64,000 nucleotides of DNA. Source: Pirellulales bacterium. Its GTDB lineage: Bacteria > Planctomycetota > Planctomycetia > Pirellulales > Lacipirellulaceae. The translations under genes were made by a program, and so were the position numbers. The stretch spans positions 186,001 to 250,000 of the forward strand of contig JALHQZ010000003.1 of the NCBI GenBank assembly GCA_022841705.1, written 5' to 3'. Shown here piece after piece: positions 21,874 to 31,911 of this stretch. The notes under the pieces are model-generated. The model searched no databases and was not told the origin of the DNA. It was given only the letters and a program-made list of their open reading frames with translations. Within the stretch, counting starts at the first letter, position 1. Each line of letters starts with the position of its first letter.

Positions 21874-21879
21874 CCACAC

Positions 21880-23130
21880 ATGTCCGCGACTGCCACGCAT
21901 AGCACTGTTCCTGAGATTCGCGCCGCGGCGCCGAGCCTCGCCGCCACCGCTCTGGGTCCGATGGGGTTGGGCGTGGTGCTGCTGGTGATTGCCGCGGCCG
22001 CGGGAATTGGCGGCGGGCAAGTGAGTCGGTTTTGGCATGCGTATCTGCTTGGGGTGTCGTTCATCACGGCTCTGTCGATCGGAGCGCTCTTCTTTGTGAT
22101 CGCTCACCATTTGGCGGGCGGACGCTGGGCGACGGTAATTCGCCGGTTGGCGGAACTGATGGCCTCGGCGATTCCTTACTGTGCGGCGCTATTTATTCCG
22201 ATCGCGGCGCACATTTTGATGACCGATAGCGGGGCGCTCTATCCATGGAATGATCCGACCATCGTCGCCGGCAATGAGTTGCTGGAACACAAGTCAGGTT
22301 ATCTGAGCGACGGCTTCTTCGTCATTCGCATGGCGATTTACTTTGGCGTGTACACGCTGCTGGCCAAGTATTTCTTCGGCCAATCGGTCGCACAGGATAC
22401 CAGCGACCCGCTCGCTCGCGCCAAGATGATGGGTGCCCGTAGTGGCCCGGCAATGATTTTGTTCGCGCTCGCCACCAACTTTGCGGCGTTCGATTGGCTG
22501 ATGTCGCTCGAACCCACCTGGTTCAGCTCGATCTTCGGTGTCTACTTCTTTGCCGGCAGCGTGGTGGCGTATGTGTCGTTCATGATTCTGATGCTGAACT
22601 TCCTGCAGGGCCGCGGGGTGCTGACGCAATCGGTCACGGCCGACCACTACCACGACAAAGGCAAGATGCTGTTCGGCTTCATTTTCTTCTCTGGCTATAT
22701 CGCGTTCAGCCAATACATGCTCATCTGGTACGCGGCAATCCCGGAAGAAACCCAGTGGTATGCCATTCGGCAATTTGGCCCGTGGGTGAACTTTAGTTGG
22801 TTCCTCCTCTTCGGCCACTTGCTGATTCCCTTCCTCGGCACAATGAGCCGCACTGTCCGGCGGAACAAAAAGCTGATCGGCTTTTGGGCGCTGTGGATGC
22901 TAGTGATGAGCGCGGCCAATTTGTTTTATGTCATCATGCCGCAAGCGGATGGCGTGGAAGTTGGCAATATGATGAAACACCCGCTCCCGCTACCGTGGCT
23001 TGAAGCGCTGTGCGTGGTGGGCGCTTTGCTGGTCTTCATTGGCGCCCTGGTTCGCAACGCCGCCGGCAAAAACCTGCTGCCGATCCACGACCCGCGCCTG
23101 CCGATTTCACTTCATCACCATGTGACGTAG
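21880..23130 (+). CDS. actF: ACIII subunit ActF, NrfD-like membrane protein
   Basis: 416 residues from the ATG at 21880. A longer in-frame reading from 21811 runs through the repeat and is rejected. About ten membrane helices start with LGVVLLVIAAAAGIGGG. GALFFVIAHHLAGGRWATVI and the FDWLMSLEPTWFSSIFGVYF block are characteristic of ActF, the second NrfD-type subunit of ACIII. It ends the act part of the cluster and is separated from the next small gene by a CCACAGAG-type repeat. Confidence 0.92.
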   Translation: MSATATHSTVPEIRAAAPSLAATALGPMGLGVVLLVIAAAAGIGGGQVSRFWHAYLLGVSFITALSIGALFFVIAHHLAGGRWATVIRRLAELMASAIPYCAALFIPIAAHILMTDSGALYPWNDPTIVAGNELLEHKSGYLSDGFFVIRMAIYFGVYTLLAKYFFGQSVAQDTSDPLARAKMMGARSGPAMILFALATNFAAFDWLMSLEPTWFSSIFGVYFFAGSVVAYVSFMILMLNFLQGRGVLTQSVTADHYHDKGKMLFGFIFFSGYIAFSQYMLIWYAAIPEETQWYAIRQFGPWVNFSWFLLFGHLLIPFLGTMSRTVRRNKKLIGFWALWMLVMSAANLFYVIMPQADGVEVGNMMKHPLPLPWLEALCVVGALLVFIGALVRNAAGKNLLPIHDPRLPISLHHHVT

Positions 23131-23156
23131 CGCGAGACCGAAGAGAAAGAAGATTC

Positions 23157-23304
23157 ACCACAGAGGGCATAGAGAGCACAGAGGGATTGATTAACGGTCT
23201 GTTTCGACTTCGGACTTTGCTTGGAGATTTAGATCATTCGCTGACTTTGAGAAAACGTCCGAGTAGTTAAATCTGCTCCGTGTCCTCTGTGCTCTCTGTG
23301 GTTA
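23157..23304. repeat. CCACAGAG-type inverted repeat (family C, copy 1)
   Basis: Left arm 23157-23185 begins ACCACAGAGGGCAT and contains GAGCACAGAGG; right arm 23284-23304 reads CCTCTGTGCTCTCTGTGGTTA. The arms are imperfectly complementary. It fills most of the spacer between actF and the small membrane protein. Related copies lie at 24520-24623, 27565-27705 and 37115-37250. Confidence 0.82.
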
Positions 23305-23333
23305 GTCGTATTTTTTTGAAATAAACAGACAAT

Positions 23334-23678
23334 ATGGATAACCTCCCAAAAACTCGTGAAGAAGGCGTTGAGCCGGATGGGCTCAATGCGCTGAAGATCG
23401 CCATTGCGGGGCTGATTTCGGTGTTTCTCACCATCGCCACCGTGCTGCTAACAGTCGCGATCTTCGGTTACTTCGAGCACCTGCAGACGGTTGAGAAGGT
23501 AGAGAAAGCTCCCTACGCCGAGCAGTTGCGTATGATTGCTGAACAGGAGTCGCGGATTTCGCAGTTCGCTCCGCCTGCCGCCGCCGGGGGGTTCTATACG
23601 ATTCCCATCGAACGGGCCAAGGAACTGGTGCTCCGCGAAGTGCAAACTGCCCAAGCCAAAGCGGAGGAAACGAACTAG
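23334..23678 (+). CDS. Small single-pass membrane protein of the ACIII/oxidase cluster
   Basis: 114 residues. One membrane helix (~21-47, IAIAGLISVFLTIATVLLTV) precedes a periplasmic tail of ~65 residues. The tail has QESRISQF and FYTIPIERAKELVLRE, resembling the short membrane proteins with an IPI-x-x-A-M-like motif that occur next to sco/cox genes in other ACIII clusters. Role unknown: an assembly factor or accessory subunit is an inference from position. It is 13 bp upstream of the sco start used here. Confidence 0.7.
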   Translation: MDNLPKTREEGVEPDGLNALKIAIAGLISVFLTIATVLLTVAIFGYFEHLQTVEKVEKAPYAEQLRMIAEQESRISQFAPPAAAGGFYTIPIERAKELVLREVQTAQAKAEETN

Positions 23679-23691
23679 AATCTTGCGAGCG

Positions 23692-24564
23692 ATGTTTCGA
23701 TTCTCCCCATTGCCGACTGGCTACTTCCAGCGCTCCCTGCTGAGCGCGGCTACCTTTGCTGCGCTCTTGCTATGCGGCCGTGCGGATGGGCAGCTGAATC
23801 TCGGCAAGCCCGAAGCGCTCCAGGGCGTGGGCGTCGACGAACAACTCGGCAAGCAGATTCCGCTGGATTTAGTCTTTCGGGACGAAGCGGGGAACATTGT
23901 CAAGCTGGCCGACATTTTTCGCGGCGACCGGCCGGTGTTGCTGTCGCTCAACTATTCGAACTGCCCGATGCTATGCGGGTTGCAGCTCAACGGCCTGACC
24001 GCCGGACTGCGGGAGCTCGATTGGAACGCCGGCCAGGAGTTCACCGTGGTGAGCGTGAGCGTTGACCCGCTCGAAACCACAACTCGCGCGAAGCAGACCA
24101 AACAGCGCTACTTGGAACTCTACGGCCGGCCGGGCGTTGGGAATGGCTGGCGGTTTTTGGTTGGCAGCCAAGAGAACATCACGAAGCTCGCCAACGCGGT
24201 TGGCTTCCGCTATCGGTTCATCCCCGAGACGCGCGAGTACGCTCACTCGGCCGTCGAGATTGTCTGCACGCCGGACGGCGTGGTATCGCGCTACCTCGGC
24301 GGGATCCAGTACGAACCGAAGGACCTGAAACTGTCGCTGATCGAAGCGGGTGAAGGGCAGATTGGCTCGCATATCGAACAGTTCATCATGTCCTGCTACT
24401 ACTACGACCCCAACAGCAAGAGCTATGTCATCCAAGCCCGCCGCGTGATGCAACTCGGCGGACTTGCAACGATGCTTGCAATCGCGATTGGCATCGCCCC
24501 GTACTGGCGCAGGAAGAAATTTACTACCGAGGAGACTGAGGACAACAGAGAAGAGGGGAGTTAA
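23692..24564 (+). CDS. SCO1/SenC-family copper chaperone
   Basis: 290 residues from the ATG at 23692; a longer in-frame reading from 23536 overlaps the preceding gene and lacks a signal peptide. A signal peptide or anchor (~13-30) is followed by a thioredoxin-like SCO domain. The copper ligands are Cys91 and Cys95 (NCPMLCGL) and His185 (YAHSAVE). A C-terminal membrane helix (LGGLATMLAIAIGIAPYW) follows. It would load copper into the CuA site of CoxB, encoded next. The last ~16 residues (KKFTTEETEDNREEGS) are encoded by the left arm of a CCACAGAG-type repeat. Confidence 0.92.
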   Translation: MFRFSPLPTGYFQRSLLSAATFAALLLCGRADGQLNLGKPEALQGVGVDEQLGKQIPLDLVFRDEAGNIVKLADIFRGDRPVLLSLNYSNCPMLCGLQLNGLTAGLRELDWNAGQEFTVVSVSVDPLETTTRAKQTKQRYLELYGRPGVGNGWRFLVGSQENITKLANAVGFRYRFIPETREYAHSAVEIVCTPDGVVSRYLGGIQYEPKDLKLSLIEAGEGQIGSHIEQFIMSCYYYDPNSKSYVIQARRVMQLGGLATMLAIAIGIAPYWRRKKFTTEETEDNREEGS

Positions 24565-24623
24565 GGAAATCCTTTACTTCCCTAAGTTTCTCTGTGCTTC
24601 CTCCGTGCTCGCTGTGGTTAACC
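24520..24623. repeat. CCACAGAG-type inverted repeat (family C, copy 2), overlapping the SCO 3' end
   Basis: Left arm about 24520-24560 (starting TTACTACCGAGGAGACTGAG) lies inside the SCO coding sequence; right arm about 24588-24623 contains TCTCTGTGCTTCCTCCGTG and GCTGTGGTTAACC. The arms are diverged. The right arm ends 20 bp before the coxB start. Confidence 0.7.
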
Positions 24624-24643
24624 GTTTTTAGAACAACAAAGCC

Positions 24644-25747
24644 GTGATACCCCACCTCACCCTACTCGCCGCTGAAGAAACCACCAGTTTAATCGACTGG
24701 TGGAACAGCCTCTGGTTCCGTCCCCAAAGCTCCACCGTTGCAGGCCAAGTGGACTGGGTGTTCAACTTCGTCATGGCGGTTTGCATCTTTTTTTTCGTGC
24801 TGATCGTCGGGATGCTGTTGGTCTTCCTCGCGAAGTACGTCAGCCGCCCGGGGCACAAGCCGGAGTCGTCGCCGAGCCATAACGATAAGCTCGAGATTAC
24901 GTGGTCGGTGATTCCGCTCATCATCACTTTCTTCATTTTTTACTATGGTTTCGTCGGTTATCTCGACATGCGGACTCCGCCCGATGATGCGCTCGAAGTT
25001 AAAGTTGTCGGCAAGAAGTGGGCCTGGAGTTTTCAGTACCCCAACGGCGCTATCGATTCCGAGCTTCACGCGCCGCTCGGTCAACCGGTGCGGCTGGTGA
25101 TGAGTAGTGACGACGTGATTCACAGCTTGTTCATCCCCGCCTTCCGCGTGAAGCAAGATGTGGTGCCGGGCCGCTACTCGAAAACGTGGTTCACCGCCAC
25201 GAAGACGGCGCCAGAGGACAACGGCGACAGCTTCCCCGATCCCGACGAAGGGGGCTTCGATCTCTTCTGCACCGAGTACTGCGGCACCAGCCACTCGCAG
25301 ATGAAGGCGAAGGTGATTATTGAAAAGTCCGATGGCGATTTCCTGAATTACCTGAACAAGATCAACGACCCTCGCAACGGTGGTGCACCGGTGGAAGTGG
25401 GCGAAAAGCTCTACAACCGCCGCGGCTGTGTCCAATGTCACAGTATTGATGGTTCCGCCAAAGCAGGCCCGACCTGGAAGGGAAGCTACGGGACCGAAGC
25501 AGAACTCGTGACCGGCGAAAAGGTGAAGGTCGACGAGAACTACATCCGCGAGTCAATCCTTAACCCAATGGCGAAGGTTCATAAGGGATTCAATCCCGTG
25601 ATGCCCACGTACCAAGGGCAACTCAAGGATGATGAGATTTTTGCAATCATTCAGTACATTCGCAGCCTCAGCGGCACGGCGGTAGAAGATTGGCCCGCCC
25701 GACCCGAAGCCCCCGTCGTCGATCCCAACGCACCACCCAAGAATTAA
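24644..25747 (+). CDS. coxB: Cytochrome c oxidase subunit II with fused cytochrome c (caa3 type)
   Basis: 367 residues with a GTG start. Two membrane helices (~40-65 and ~88-110) are followed by the cupredoxin domain. The CuA site is complete: the first His in DVIHSLFIP, then Cys209, Cys213, His217 and Met220 in CTEYCGTSHSQM. A cytochrome c domain with CVQCH at about residue 262 is fused at the C-terminus, defining the caa3 form. The extreme C-terminus ends VVDPNAPPKN, sharing VDPNAPP with the linker of the ActDE protein. It receives electrons at the periplasmic face and passes them to subunit I. Confidence 0.94.
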   Translation: MIPHLTLLAAEETTSLIDWWNSLWFRPQSSTVAGQVDWVFNFVMAVCIFFFVLIVGMLLVFLAKYVSRPGHKPESSPSHNDKLEITWSVIPLIITFFIFYYGFVGYLDMRTPPDDALEVKVVGKKWAWSFQYPNGAIDSELHAPLGQPVRLVMSSDDVIHSLFIPAFRVKQDVVPGRYSKTWFTATKTAPEDNGDSFPDPDEGGFDLFCTEYCGTSHSQMKAKVIIEKSDGDFLNYLNKINDPRNGGAPVEVGEKLYNRRGCVQCHSIDGSAKAGPTWKGSYGTEAELVTGEKVKVDENYIRESILNPMAKVHKGFNPVMPTYQGQLKDDEIFAIIQYIRSLSGTAVEDWPARPEAPVVDPNAPPKN

Positions 25748-25814
25748 CAATCAATCGTTAGCCGGACGCACCCCGCGGCCGATTTCTCGCTGACGAATAC
25801 TACGAGGACCACCC

Positions 25815-27557
<1,743 letters not shown>

Positions 27558-27564
27558 AACTTTT

Positions 27565-27705
27565 TTAACCACAGCGGACGCAGGAGAACTGAGAAGAAAA
27601 TGACATCTACTGTCCCTGCTCATCGGCCATCCTGATGTTCAAAGGGTGAGCCGCTACGTTCAGCCGCCCTGCTCTTTGTGCTTACTCTGTGTCCTCTGTG
27701 GTAAA
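27565..27705. repeat. CCACAGAG-type inverted repeat (family C, copy 3)
   Basis: Left arm 27565-27600 (starts TTAACCACAGCGGACGCAGG) begins 8 bp after the coxA stop; right arm 27672-27705 contains CTCTGTGTCCTCTGTGGTAAA. The arms are imperfect. It occupies most of the coxA-coxC spacer. Confidence 0.75.
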
Positions 27706-27727
27706 TCCACCCAGCTTGACCTGAACT

Positions 27728-28849
27728 ATGTCAACCGCCACCGAACATTCTCACGCCCCGCACGCTCACGACGAGCACGGCCATGGCCACGGGGAGCACC
27801 TGCCGTTTCAGGCGCACCACTTCGCCGACATGCAGCAGCAGTTCGAGGCAGGTAAGTTGGGGATTTGGCTCTTTCTGGCGCAGGAAGTGTTATTCTTCGC
27901 AGGGCTGTTCTGCGCGTATGCGGTGTTTCGCGCCAATCATCCGGAAGTGTTCCACAACGCTCACTACCATCTCAACACATTGCTCGGCGCATTCAACACG
28001 ATCGTGCTTTTGGCGAGTAGCTTGGCTGTGGCGTGGGGCGTGCGATGCGCACAGCTGAGCAACACCAAGGGGATTATCTACACGCATGTCTTCACCCTGG
28101 CATGTGCGTCGTTGTTCCTTGGCATCAAGATGGTCGAGTACACTCACAAATGGGATGAAGGCATTTTCTGGGGCGCCAAATACGCCTATCAAGCCGGGGC
28201 CGCACCGGGGCACCACTTCCATGCTTGGTTGCAACCGACGATGCTCGTGACGCTGATTGCAGGTGGACTGCTGGCCGTCATTGGTTTGGCAAAGGGCAAG
28301 GCTGGCAAACCGGTCGCTGGCTGGACGCTCGGTGCGATCGGCGTGACGGTCGCCGCCATCGGCTTGGGAATCATCATCGGTCAGGGTGTGAACGCCGCTA
28401 CATCTCCCGCTGCTCACGGAGCGCCTAGCGAACATGCGGCGAGTGAACACTCTGCAAGTTCGGATCACGCAGCGGAAGAACACGCCGCGGCGGATGCGGT
28501 TCCCACCCCCGACCAAGCCAGCGAGCCAATGGTGGACCGCTCGGGCGCCGCGACGGACAGCGTTCCTGCTGAGAAAACTGCCGGCCCCGATGAAGCGCCC
28601 GCGATGCCCGCTACGCCGCCAATCAACGTTACGCAAGCGAACTTCTTTAGCATCTACTACTTCATGACCGGTATCCACGCCGTGCATATTATCGCCGGCA
28701 TCATCGCCCTCACCTGGATCGTCGCCCGCGCGGCGGCCAACCACTTCAACTCCGTTTACTACGGCCCGGTCGAGTACGTTGGCCTCTACTGGCACTTGGT
28801 CGACCTCGTGTGGATTTACCTGTTTCCGCTCCTGTATCTGATCCGATAA
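27728..28849 (+). CDS. coxC: Cytochrome c oxidase subunit III with large internal insertion
   Basis: 373 residues. The N-terminus is His-rich ([18 protein letters not shown]). Subunit III helices are recognisable: [37 protein letters not shown], then a C-terminal block with [19 protein letters not shown] and [18 protein letters not shown]. Between them, about residues 167-302, lie two extra hydrophobic segments and a low-complexity Ala/Glu/His/Pro stretch (residues ~220-302) that ordinary subunit III proteins lack. Role: stabilises subunit I and supports proton uptake. The insertion's function is unknown. Confidence 0.9.
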   Translation: MSTATEHSHAPHAHDEHGHGHGEHLPFQAHHFADMQQQFEAGKLGIWLFLAQEVLFFAGLFCAYAVFRANHPEVFHNAHYHLNTLLGAFNTIVLLASSLAVAWGVRCAQLSNTKGIIYTHVFTLACASLFLGIKMVEYTHKWDEGIFWGAKYAYQAGAAPGHHFHAWLQPTMLVTLIAGGLLAVIGLAKGKAGKPVAGWTLGAIGVTVAAIGLGIIIGQGVNAATSPAAHGAPSEHAASEHSASSDHAAEEHAAADAVPTPDQASEPMVDRSGAATDSVPAEKTAGPDEAPAMPATPPINVTQANFFSIYYFMTGIHAVHIIAGIIALTWIVARAAANHFNSVYYGPVEYVGLYWHLVDLVWIYLFPLLYLIR

Positions 28850-28870
28850 GCGGTGGGGGCAACGAGTTCT

Positions 28871-28910
28871 TAGCCAACCGCCAATAGCCAACCGTCAATA
28901 GCCAATAGCC
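28871..28910. repeat. Tandem 14-bp duplex abutting the coxD start
   Basis: Units 28871-28884 (TAGCCAACCGCCAA) and 28885-28898 (TAGCCAACCGTCAA) differ at one base and are followed by partial units TAGCCAA and TAGCC that run straight into the coxD ATG at 28911. No standard Shine-Dalgarno is left in this leader. Confidence 0.85.
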
Positions 28911-29270
28911 ATGTCCCACGCCGATCACAAGCATCACGTTGCTTCATTGCCCCTGTTGTGGGCGACCTTTTTCGCGCTGGTGGCGCTCACGGTGCTCACG
29001 GTCGTGATGGGCACTTCGGACCAAATCCAGCTCGGCTGGCTCGACGTGTGGGTCGTGCTATTCATTGCGACTGTGAAAGCATCGCTCGTGGCGCTGATCT
29101 TCATGCACCTCGCCGCCGACAAGCTGTTCAACGGCGTAGTGCTGGTTTCGGCGCTCGTGTTCATGGGCATCTTCCTGGGAATGTGCCTGATGGATTCCAG
29201 CAATTACCTGGCCGAACAGCAGGCATACGTGGAAGGCCAGCAGGCGCTGCTGGGTCCGACCGGCTCGTAG
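28911..29270 (+). CDS. coxD: Cytochrome c oxidase subunit IV (prokaryotic, caa3 type)
   Basis: 119 residues with three membrane helices: LWATFFALVALTVLTVVMG, VVLFIATVKASLVALIFMHL and LVSALVFMGIFLGMCLMD. VKASLVALIFMHL is the signature of bacterial COX4 small subunits. The N-terminus is His-rich. It is the last recognisable oxidase gene of the cluster. No heme A synthase or farnesyltransferase gene (ctaA/ctaB) is nearby. Confidence 0.9.
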   Translation: MSHADHKHHVASLPLLWATFFALVALTVLTVVMGTSDQIQLGWLDVWVVLFIATVKASLVALIFMHLAADKLFNGVVLVSALVFMGIFLGMCLMDSSNYLAEQQAYVEGQQALLGPTGS

Positions 29271-29353
29271 GTCCGACTTTCGAGTCTGACTTTCGGCGCC
29301 CAAGTTCGGTAGGCGCATTCACTGAATCGTCAGGCTAGAAAGCCTAACCCACG

Positions 29354-29824
29354 ATGTACCGCTTTCACGCCAACGTATTGCGCGAACCAACGACCTTCAC
29401 GCTCGGCGCCTCGCTTACTCTGCGCGGCGTGCCGCTCACACCGCTCGAATCACCAGTCGGCGGCCCACCACAGTTTGATCGCACCTTCGCGGTCACGTGG
29501 GAGGAAGTCCAGGCCGGGCTACTTGCGCTGCCGCGGATGGATTGCGAGCCGGACGGCTACTTTGTGGTTGCCGGCGAGGAAGCAAGGGAAAGGTGGCAGA
29601 TCGATGGGCAGCTCTTCGAGTACCAGGATCAACTGCATCGGATGGAACTGCACGGCAGTTGCCCAGCGGAGTTCTTCGACCTGTTGCTGCAATCGCTCGG
29701 TTGGCCCGCGACGTCGGTCGTGCTGCAATTGGTTCAGGAAGGGGTGACGCTGAGCGAAGGGGAGTTTCGGCAGTGGGCATTAGCTACGGTCACAACGTCC
29801 CCTTTCAGAGGCGCACGTAATTGA
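29354..29824 (+). CDS. Hypothetical protein
   Basis: 156 residues, soluble, slightly acidic, with no signal peptide, cysteine cluster or familiar motif. An N-terminal beta-rich half (MYRFHANVLREPTTFTLGAS) contains PLTPLESPVGGPPQFDRTF, and the C-terminal half is mixed (WQIDGQLFEYQDQLHRMEL). It lies 83 bp after coxD on the same strand and 17 bp from the convergent barrel gene. It is not a known respiratory subunit; linkage to the oxidase is by position only. Confidence 0.5.
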   Translation: MYRFHANVLREPTTFTLGASLTLRGVPLTPLESPVGGPPQFDRTFAVTWEEVQAGLLALPRMDCEPDGYFVVAGEEARERWQIDGQLFEYQDQLHRMELHGSCPAEFFDLLLQSLGWPATSVVLQLVQEGVTLSEGEFRQWALATVTTSPFRGARN

Positions 29825-29841
29825 GCGGAGCAACCAGACGC

Positions 29842-30822
29842 CTACCACTGAAACCCAAGCCGCAGACTCGCGCCATCAAAACCGAACTCCCCATACTTGC
29901 TCGAATCCCACCGCTGCGATTCGGCCATGTACTGCATCACAAAATTGTGATGCGCGAAACGGCGATTGTACTCAATCCCGAAGCCAAGTTCCGCAACGGT
30001 CAGATTCGCATCCGAGCCGCCGAGATACTGTCCCCCCTGCTTGGTTCGTCCCTCGCCAACCAGTAGGCCCACGCGGCCCTTTCCAATAAACGACCAGCGC
30101 GAATCAAAGTCTTCCATGAGCGTGCGGCGAAACTCAACGAATCCGCTCACTCCACCGGCCTCTTGAGACATCACGAGATCGGATGCTCCCCATTGGTCAA
30201 TCTGCAGATAACTCGCCTGCGATCCGCATCCCAGGATGAGATCGGTGCTGTTGAACCGCAGTCGTTGATAGAGATCGAGATTCACCGTTGAAAATGCGAA
30301 ACTCGATTGATCGCGTAACTCCGGTTCTGTTTCTGTTTCGTAGTAGGCGACGTCCGCGGTATGGTTCATCACGAAGCCGCTCACCCGTACGCCGAGACCG
30401 TCTTCGTGCTCCCAACCTAGGTAGGGACGGATCGTGCCGGCGATGCGATCATCGGTAATCGTGAATCGACTGTTGGCGTAAGACATTTGAAAAATCAACA
30501 GGTCGGCTCCGCCGTACCACCGATTGAATTCCACGCACGGCCCAATACAATCCGCGCATCCATTTGCCGACACGAACATCGGCGACTCTCTCGCCTCGCC
30601 CAAACGCTGCGGCTCAGCGCCTGGCGCTGGAATCGGCTCGTTTGGGGGATATGCCAGGGGCGTTTCGTGGTTCGCGAGCTGCACTGGCTGCGGAGGTGGC
30701 GACGTCACCGGGGTTACCGAGCCTGGCGGCAGTTTCAGTTCCAAATCCGAATACGCCACTTCTTCGGCGTTCAGCGTCAGCGCGGCGCTCGTCAACATAA
30801 CGGCAATGATGCGAACGATCAT
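29842..30822 (-). CDS. Outer-membrane beta-barrel-like protein
   Basis: 326 residues. A signal peptide (MIVRIIAVMLTSAALTLNA) is followed by a Pro-rich linker (~35-85, PPPQPVQL, NEPIPAPGAEP). Then come regularly alternating aromatic beta-strands such as FNRWYGGADLLIFQM, GVRVSGFVMNHTADVAY and LGFGIEYNRRFAHHNFVM, and the chain ends in GFQW with a terminal aromatic residue, the usual outer-membrane barrel signal. A Cys pair occurs in NGCADCIGPC. It resembles the large planctomycete barrel families; cargo or pore function is unknown. Confidence 0.65.
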   Translation of the reverse strand: MIVRIIAVMLTSAALTLNAEEVAYSDLELKLPPGSVTPVTSPPPQPVQLANHETPLAYPPNEPIPAPGAEPQRLGEARESPMFVSANGCADCIGPCVEFNRWYGGADLLIFQMSYANSRFTITDDRIAGTIRPYLGWEHEDGLGVRVSGFVMNHTADVAYYETETEPELRDQSSFAFSTVNLDLYQRLRFNSTDLILGCGSQASYLQIDQWGASDLVMSQEAGGVSGFVEFRRTLMEDFDSRWSFIGKGRVGLLVGEGRTKQGGQYLGGSDANLTVAELGFGIEYNRRFAHHNFVMQYMAESQRWDSSKYGEFGFDGASLRLGFQW

Positions 30823-30860
30823 AATCTCTCCCCCCTTGAACTAATTCGCGCCCCTTCGCA

Positions 30861-31742
30861 TCATTCGCGTTCGGCACCCGCATCGCGGTATTCGGTGCGA
30901 ATCTTCATGGCCAGTTTCCCGGTGCCGGTGACTTGGTACTTCAGCCCCACGCCGCCGCGGGTTTCGGATAGCCCGATCGGGCCAGCGAGTTCCGCTTCCA
31001 CCGCGCGGCACGAGCGCGAATCGATCACCAGCCGCCCCATTCCCGCCATGCGAAGCTGCATGTTGTCGTGGCTGGCGACATCGACGATCGTTTCGAACTT
31101 GGCGAGCGGCCCCTCGATCTCACGCAGCACCAGCACGAACTTTTCGACTTCGCCCAAGTCCCGATCAAACGCGACCAGTTGCTGGGCTACTTTTGGTGGA
31201 ACTTCTAGGCGATCCCCCACGCTTAGCTTGCGTCCGGCAAACAACTCGGCGAGCGGATGCGATTGGCCGAGCCAACCAAGATCGGCGGAGACTCGCTGAA
31301 ATTCGGCAATGGGTGGCAACTTGCCGTCGGCGGCGCGTACTTCAAGTTGTTCGCCCGTGCGGCGGACCAGGTACGTTTTCCCCTCCACGGCATGATGTTC
31401 GGGTGATGAATCCCCCGCTTCGCGGACGGCTTGTTGGTAGCTCACTTCGGCGGCGACGATCCGCCCCGCGCTGATTTCCAGCGCTTTGACCGTGCGATTC
31501 TGCCGATGGGCTACTTGCGATTCGCGCTCTCCCAGCACTTTCGCTTCCTGCCGCTCGGTGGTCACCATTTCCAGCGTGCTTTCGATCTGCTGTGCAAGGA
31601 CATCACCCACCAGCGCAGGGCGGCGACCGAAAGTGATGGTCGCGGCCGAGGGCGATTGCTCGAACGCGGTCCGCTGCACGCTCTGCGCAGCGGCCATCGT
31701 GAAGCACACCAGTAACAGCGCTATTCCGCAAACGGCACGCAT
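30861..31742 (-). CDS. Secreted protein of unknown function
   Basis: 293 residues from the ATG at 31742. This start is preferred over one 60 bp upstream because AGGAG lies about 9 nt before it and it gives an immediate signal peptide (MRAVCGIALLLVCFTMAAAQS). The mature part has an N-terminal helix (residues ~45-115, Gln/Glu-rich), then mixed alpha/beta sequence including VEGKTYLVRRTGEQLEVRAAD, KLSVGDRLEVPP and GVGLKYQVTGTGKLAMKIR. No family was recognised. It is just upstream of the barrel gene in the same direction (38 bp) and may act with it in the envelope. Confidence 0.55.
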   Translation of the reverse strand: MRAVCGIALLLVCFTMAAAQSVQRTAFEQSPSAATITFGRRPALVGDVLAQQIESTLEMVTTERQEAKVLGERESQVAHRQNRTVKALEISAGRIVAAEVSYQQAVREAGDSSPEHHAVEGKTYLVRRTGEQLEVRAADGKLPPIAEFQRVSADLGWLGQSHPLAELFAGRKLSVGDRLEVPPKVAQQLVAFDRDLGEVEKFVLVLREIEGPLAKFETIVDVASHDNMQLRMAGMGRLVIDSRSCRAVEAELAGPIGLSETRGGVGLKYQVTGTGKLAMKIRTEYRDAGAERE

Positions 31743-31911
31743 CCGAGTGAACTCCTGAAAATCGGGAGAGCGGCTAAAAATCGGGGTGGCGGAGAGTCGC
31801 AACTTTCGCTAGCAGCGTCAAGATGCATCGGCCGTCTCAACGCCGATAAATGGCCGACATTCTGCGCAGGCTGTGGTTTACAACGGGCGATATCCCCGCG
31901 AAGATAGCACT

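Noticed and set aside
21811..21879. Earlier start for actF
   Set aside because: The 23 extra residues translate the 14-bp duplex arm; the ATG at 21880 precedes a typical first helix.
23536..23691. Earlier start for the SCO gene
   Set aside because: It overlaps the preceding small gene in another frame; the ATG at 23692 gives a proper signal region.
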